A DNA stretch of 16,545 bases from Chryseobacterium gleum (GTDB taxonomy: Bacteria > Bacteroidota > Bacteroidia > Flavobacteriales_D > Crocinitomicaceae): contig CALPSU020000018.1 of the NCBI GenBank assembly GCA_943326315.2, forward strand, positions 1 to 16,545, given 5' to 3'. This document shows, one piece after another, positions 13,086-16,545 of this stretch (positions are counted from its first letter, which is position 1; each line of letters starts with the position of its first letter). A program made the translations under genes and the position numbers. The notes under the pieces were generated by a model. It was not told the origin of the DNA. It made no database searches and worked only from the letters and a program-made list of their open reading frames with translations.

Positions 13086-15824
13086 TTGAGACTCTTAAAA
13101 CACATATATTCTATTTTAATTATAGCATTTCTAATTGCTGGATGTAAATCTACGAAGTTTGTTCCGAAGGATCGTTATTTATTAAAAAAGAACAAAATTG
13201 AAATTATAGGAAAACATATAGAAAAAAGTGAAATATCTTCTATTATTAAACAACAGCCTAATAAAAAATTAATTGGGATAAAATGGAATTTATTTTTATT
13301 CAATAGATTTGATTCAACTAGTATCTCTCAAAAAAGAGATAGAAGAAATATAGAAAATCGTTTTGAAAATATTCAAAGAAAAGATAGAGAAAACAAGATT
13401 AATTTCAATAGATTACAAGAAGCTAGAAGTAAAAAAAAGGATTATTATAAGAAAAAAACAATTCAGCTGAAAGATACATTAGAGCCGAATATGTTCCTTA
13501 GAGAATGGTTAAAGTATAAGGTTGGAGAAAAACCTGTAGTTTTTGATAGTGTGTTGTATTCTAAATCTATAGATCAGTTAAATGCATTTTTAAAGAAAAA
13601 AGGGTTTTACTATGGTGAGGTTTCTGGGAAAATAAGGTATAAGAGAAATCGAAAAGTAAAAGTGAAATATCGAATTGAGCCTAAAAATAGGTATGCAATA
13701 GATTCTGTTTATTCTGAATGTACGAATGAAATTATAAAATCTATTTATAATGATTTCATAAAAAATAAAGACAATTCTTTAATTAATCAACCTCTTGATT
13801 CTGATTTTTTAGATCAGTATAGAACAAAACTATCTCGTTTTATTAAGGAAGATGGTGTTTATGGATATAGTCCAAGTTATATTGTTTTTGATTTAGATAC
13901 AAATAAAAAAGATATGACTGCAACTTTAGGCTTGATCTTCAAAGAAAAAGTTATTCATTCAGATTTCAATCACGATAGTCTTATTGTATTAAAGCACCAT
14001 AAAGTCTTTATTGATGATATTTATTTTCATATTTTAGACACTAATCTTTTTAGAGGTAATTTTAGTGATTCAGTAAGTAAGCTTGGTTTTTCGTTGACTG
14101 GGAAGTATTTACCATTGATAGATACTGTATATTTTAATCAAATAAAGAAAAGACATTCAGAAGAACTTGCTTCAAATAGAACTGCTTATTTTTTATATAA
14201 TGGTGAGCTTTTTCTAAATCCTAATATAATGGAAATGCAATCTTTTCTTGAAAAAGGAGATGAGATTAAGGAAAGCAACATTGAAAATACATATTTTAGA
14301 ATGCAGCAATCGGGTCTTTTTCAAACTGTTAAATATGAAGTTGTTGAAGTTCCTGAGAGTGATAAAGTTCAAATACATTATTATTTAACCCCATCAAAAA
14401 AACAAACGTTTGGAACTCAAACAAGAATAACAAATACGAATGGTTTTTTTGGTTTGTCTGCCGGAATGAATTATACAAATAAAAATCTATTTAAAGGTGC
14501 TGAGAAATTAACTTTATCTATAAATAGTTCATTACAGGCTCAACCTCCAATTATTGAAACAAACATAAATACTAGCGATTTAAAGGCTGTAACAAATAAA
14601 TTTTATCAATTTGAAATTGGTCCATCTTTAAGATTAGAATTACCCGGTTTGTTTCTTGTAACTCCTTCAAAAACTAATAAATCAAGATTGGCTAAAACTA
14701 TTTTTGATTTGGCTTATAGTTTTCAGAAGCGAGATCTTTATACTTTTGAAAATATTCAAATGAATAATACTTGGAAATATGAAATTAGAAATACTCAAAC
14801 CGTACAGATGGGAATTCCATTTGTTTCCGTAATAAAATTTGCAAATATTAAAAAATCAAATCAATTTGAAGATTATTTACAACAGAAAAATAATCCCTTC
14901 TTAAGTAATACATTTAGTGATCAATTTGTATGGCAAGATTGGAAAGTTTCTTTTGAGTATCGAGATAAAAATAAGAGAAATAGAAAATTAAATTCATCGT
15001 TTTATTATTTAGGAACTTTTGATTTAGCAGGTAATATGTTGTCTTTATTTAAAAAACATCAAGAAGCAGATACTTCAGGGCAGTATAAAGGTCTATACAG
15101 GGTAAATGGTTTAGTATATTCGCAATTTTCAAAAATTGATAATACAATTATTTATAGTTATCCAATTGACAAGAAGAAAAGTTTCAATTTTAGAACGTTA
15201 TTAGGTATGGGGGTTACCTATGGAAACTCTCAGACCTCAATGCCTTATTCTTATTCATTTTTTGCTGGTGGAGCTAATGATGTTAGAGGTTGGAGTGCAA
15301 GTTCTTTAGGTCCAGGTTCTTATAAGTATTATAATGATGTTAATGGAACGAAAATACAGGTTGGAGATATTAGATTAGCAACTTCTTTTGAGTATAGATT
15401 TCAGTATACAAAAAAATGGAAAGGAGCGTTATTTGTTGATGCGGGTAATATTTGGACAGTAAGAGCAGATAATAACCGGCCAGGAAGTAAGTTTTCTGGT
15501 GATTGGTATAAGGAATTAGCTATCGCTCCAGGTTTAGGTTTTAGAAGAGATTTTGATTTTTTTATAGTTCGGGTTGATATTGGTTTCCCTGTTCATAATC
15601 CAGGATTACCTTCCGGTGAAAGATGGTTTTTTCAAGGTCATTCTCAATATCATAAAGATATCGTATCAACTGAAAATTTTATTAATGAAAAATATCTACC
15701 ATCAAACGTTGATTATAACCATACAAGTGAAGATATTAGAATGAAAATAGATACTGAAAGAGCTAAATTAGATTACACTCCGTTCTTTCCAAACATAAGT
15801 TTTGGAATAGGTTATCCATTTTAG
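13086..15824 (+). CDS. tamL: TamL-like outer-membrane lipoprotein of the Omp85 (BamA/TamA) family
   Basis: From the TTG at 13086 the protein has 912 residues: a lipoprotein signal peptide MRLLKHIYSILIIAFLIAGC with lipid-bearing Cys20, then KSTKFVPKDRYLL, the typical opening of Bacteroidota TamL. No acidic surface-export signal follows the cysteine, so the lipid end should face the periplasm. A charged Lys/Arg/Glu-rich segment (about 75-123) is followed by POTRA-like domains (the last about 394-440, GDEIKESNIENTYFRMQQSGL). A C-terminal 16-stranded-type barrel carries the Omp85 loop-6 motif GGANDVRGW (VRGW at 733-736) and a terminal strand ending in Phe. TamA-type proteins help insert or assemble outer-membrane proteins together with TamB, which is not in this window. 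The frame is open back to GTG at 13005, but that start would overlap the divergent gene and spoil the signal peptide. GTG at 13068 is the other plausible start. It converges on the helicase gene with a 7-base gap. Confidence 0.88.
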   Translation: MRLLKHIYSILIIAFLIAGCKSTKFVPKDRYLLKKNKIEIIGKHIEKSEISSIIKQQPNKKLIGIKWNLFLFNRFDSTSISQKRDRRNIENRFENIQRKDRENKINFNRLQEARSKKKDYYKKKTIQLKDTLEPNMFLREWLKYKVGEKPVVFDSVLYSKSIDQLNAFLKKKGFYYGEVSGKIRYKRNRKVKVKYRIEPKNRYAIDSVYSECTNEIIKSIYNDFIKNKDNSLINQPLDSDFLDQYRTKLSRFIKEDGVYGYSPSYIVFDLDTNKKDMTATLGLIFKEKVIHSDFNHDSLIVLKHHKVFIDDIYFHILDTNLFRGNFSDSVSKLGFSLTGKYLPLIDTVYFNQIKKRHSEELASNRTAYFLYNGELFLNPNIMEMQSFLEKGDEIKESNIENTYFRMQQSGLFQTVKYEVVEVPESDKVQIHYYLTPSKKQTFGTQTRITNTNGFFGLSAGMNYTNKNLFKGAEKLTLSINSSLQAQPPIIETNINTSDLKAVTNKFYQFEIGPSLRLELPGLFLVTPSKTNKSRLAKTIFDLAYSFQKRDLYTFENIQMNNTWKYEIRNTQTVQMGIPFVSVIKFANIKKSNQFEDYLQQKNNPFLSNTFSDQFVWQDWKVSFEYRDKNKRNRKLNSSFYYLGTFDLAGNMLSLFKKHQEADTSGQYKGLYRVNGLVYSQFSKIDNTIIYSYPIDKKKSFNFRTLLGMGVTYGNSQTSMPYSYSFFAGGANDVRGWSASSLGPGSYKYYNDVNGTKIQVGDIRLATSFEYRFQYTKKWKGALFVDAGNIWTVRADNNRPGSKFSGDWYKELAIAPGLGFRRDFDFFIVRVDIGFPVHNPGLPSGERWFFQGHSQYHKDIVSTENFINEKYLPSNVDYNHTSEDIRMKIDTERAKLDYTPFFPNISFGIGYPF

Positions 15825-15831
15825 TTTAATC

Positions 15832-16545
15832 TTAATCTTCTAGAACAGTAAGGTTGGCAAATCTTAATAATAGAGTTTTTGCTCCTTTACCAGGAAAAAA
15901 AATAGTTGCTTTTTTATCACTTCCTTGTCCTTCAATTGTTGTTACTTTTCCATTTCCAAACAGTTCGTGTTTTACATTATAGCCAACTTTTAAATCTAAA
16001 CTTAATGCATCCCCTTTACTAGAATGAGAAACAGAATTTACGGATTTCATTCCTGAAGGAGCTGGAGCTGAAACCGTTTTGTTCAATCCACCAATATATG
16101 GTTTATCGAAAGGTGTAGTTCTAGAGTTTAATGATCTTCCTCCACGGCGCTCTGAAATTTCAAAATGTAAGTATTTTTTATCAATTTCATCAATAAATCT
16201 ACTCGGTTCAGCAGTTACCAAATTCCCCCAAATAAAACGAGAAGTAGCAAATGAAAGTGTGCAAGATTCTTTAGCTCTTGTTACTGCTACATAGAATAAA
16301 CGTCGTTCTTCTTCAAGTTCTGTTCTAGAGTTTAGTGCCATTTGAGAAGGGAAAAGATTTTCTTCCAATCCAACTAAAAAAACGTGTTCAAATTCTAAAC
16401 CTTTACTTGAATGAATAGTCATCATTGTTACATGATTTAATTCTTCATTTGAATTTTGATCAGCATCTGTTAAAAGTGCTACATCAAGCATGAATTCGGC
16501 AAGAGTTTTTGGTTCATCTTCGCCTTCATTATTTGATACAGTAAA
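15832..16545 (-). CDS. UvrD/PcrA-family DNA helicase, C-terminal part (5' end outside window)
   Basis: The frame is open from the window edge to TAA at 15834-15832, giving the last 237 residues of a superfamily 1A helicase; the N-terminal ATPase core lies outside. The visible part enters in domain 2B/2A with LAEFMLDVALLTDAD, then motif V (TMMTIHSSKGLEFEHVFLVG) and motif VI (LEEERRLFYVAVTRAKE, with the arginine finger). A low-complexity Ser/Gly/Pro linker follows, then a C-terminal Tudor-like domain (GYNVKHELFGNGKVTTIEG...KTLLLRFANLTVLED). In PcrA and UvrD this last domain binds RNA polymerase and links the helicase to transcription-coupled repair. An internal ATG at 16491 is not the start, because conserved sequence continues upstream of it. 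UvrD or PcrA is the likely identity; Rep is less likely because of the tail domain. Confidence 0.92.
   Translation of the reverse strand, partial: FTVSNNEGEDEPKTLAEFMLDVALLTDADQNSNEELNHVTMMTIHSSKGLEFEHVFLVGLEENLFPSQMALNSRTELEEERRLFYVAVTRAKESCTLSFATSRFIWGNLVTAEPSRFIDEIDKKYLHFEISERRGGRSLNSRTTPFDKPYIGGLNKTVSAPAPSGMKSVNSVSHSSKGDALSLDLKVGYNVKHELFGNGKVTTIEGQGSDKKATIFFPGKGAKTLLLRFANLTVLED

Noticed and set aside
1..16545. A mobile island or defence system
   Set aside because: No integrase, transposase, recombinase, phage or restriction gene, and no composition shift beyond the small repeats. All genes are ordinary chromosomal families.

Overview
The window is a stretch of AT-rich bacterial chromosome that reads as Bacteroidota, most likely order Flavobacteriales. 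The evidence is a C-terminal type A sorting domain of the type IX secretion system (T9SS), a PorT/SprT-type T9SS protein next to ubiE/menG, a TamL-type (lipoprotein) Omp85 protein, a glycine/ornithine-lipid acyltransferase pair of the Bacteroidota kind, and promoter elements of the Bacteroidota form (TAnnTTTG at -7). Shine-Dalgarno sequences are inconspicuous, as is usual for the phylum. No genus can be assigned from the sequence alone.

Layout. Positions 1-815 (+) hold the C-terminal end of a large repetitive secreted or surface protein, cut by the window edge. It faces uvrA (871-3648, -). A 322-base divergent promoter region (3649-3970) separates uvrA from an ECF-type sigma factor (3971-4567, +). 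The sigma gene converges on a two-gene acyltransferase operon (6378 down to 4628, -), with a 26-bp REP-like palindrome between them. From 6489 the + strand carries an aspartate-type aminotransferase overlapping an HldA/RfaE1-type sugar kinase. A roughly 125-base repeat-bounded spacer follows, then menG/ubiE, porT, a FAD-dependent oxidoreductase and trmL. The last three overlap at their stop/start codons. trmL overlaps tail to tail with a second SPOUT methyltransferase (13047 down to 12319). Divergent from that gene is the large TamL-like outer-membrane protein, and the window closes with the 3' part of a UvrD/PcrA helicase gene (-).

How the genes fit together. Much of the window concerns the cell envelope: a T9SS cargo, the T9SS outer-membrane protein PorT, the Omp85 assembly protein TamL, aminolipid synthesis, a heptose-type kinase for surface glycans and menaquinone methylation. 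Two DNA-repair proteins (UvrA and a UvrD/PcrA helicase with an RNA-polymerase-binding-type tail) lie near opposite ends, and two 2'-O-methyltransferases of the SPOUT fold lie side by side.

I see no CRISPR array, prophage, insertion sequence, tRNA or rRNA, toxin-antitoxin module or obvious defence system. The window looks like ordinary core chromosome. The points worth a second look are repeats, small regulatory structures, unusual start codons and operon overlaps. I did not find a convincing undescribed system.
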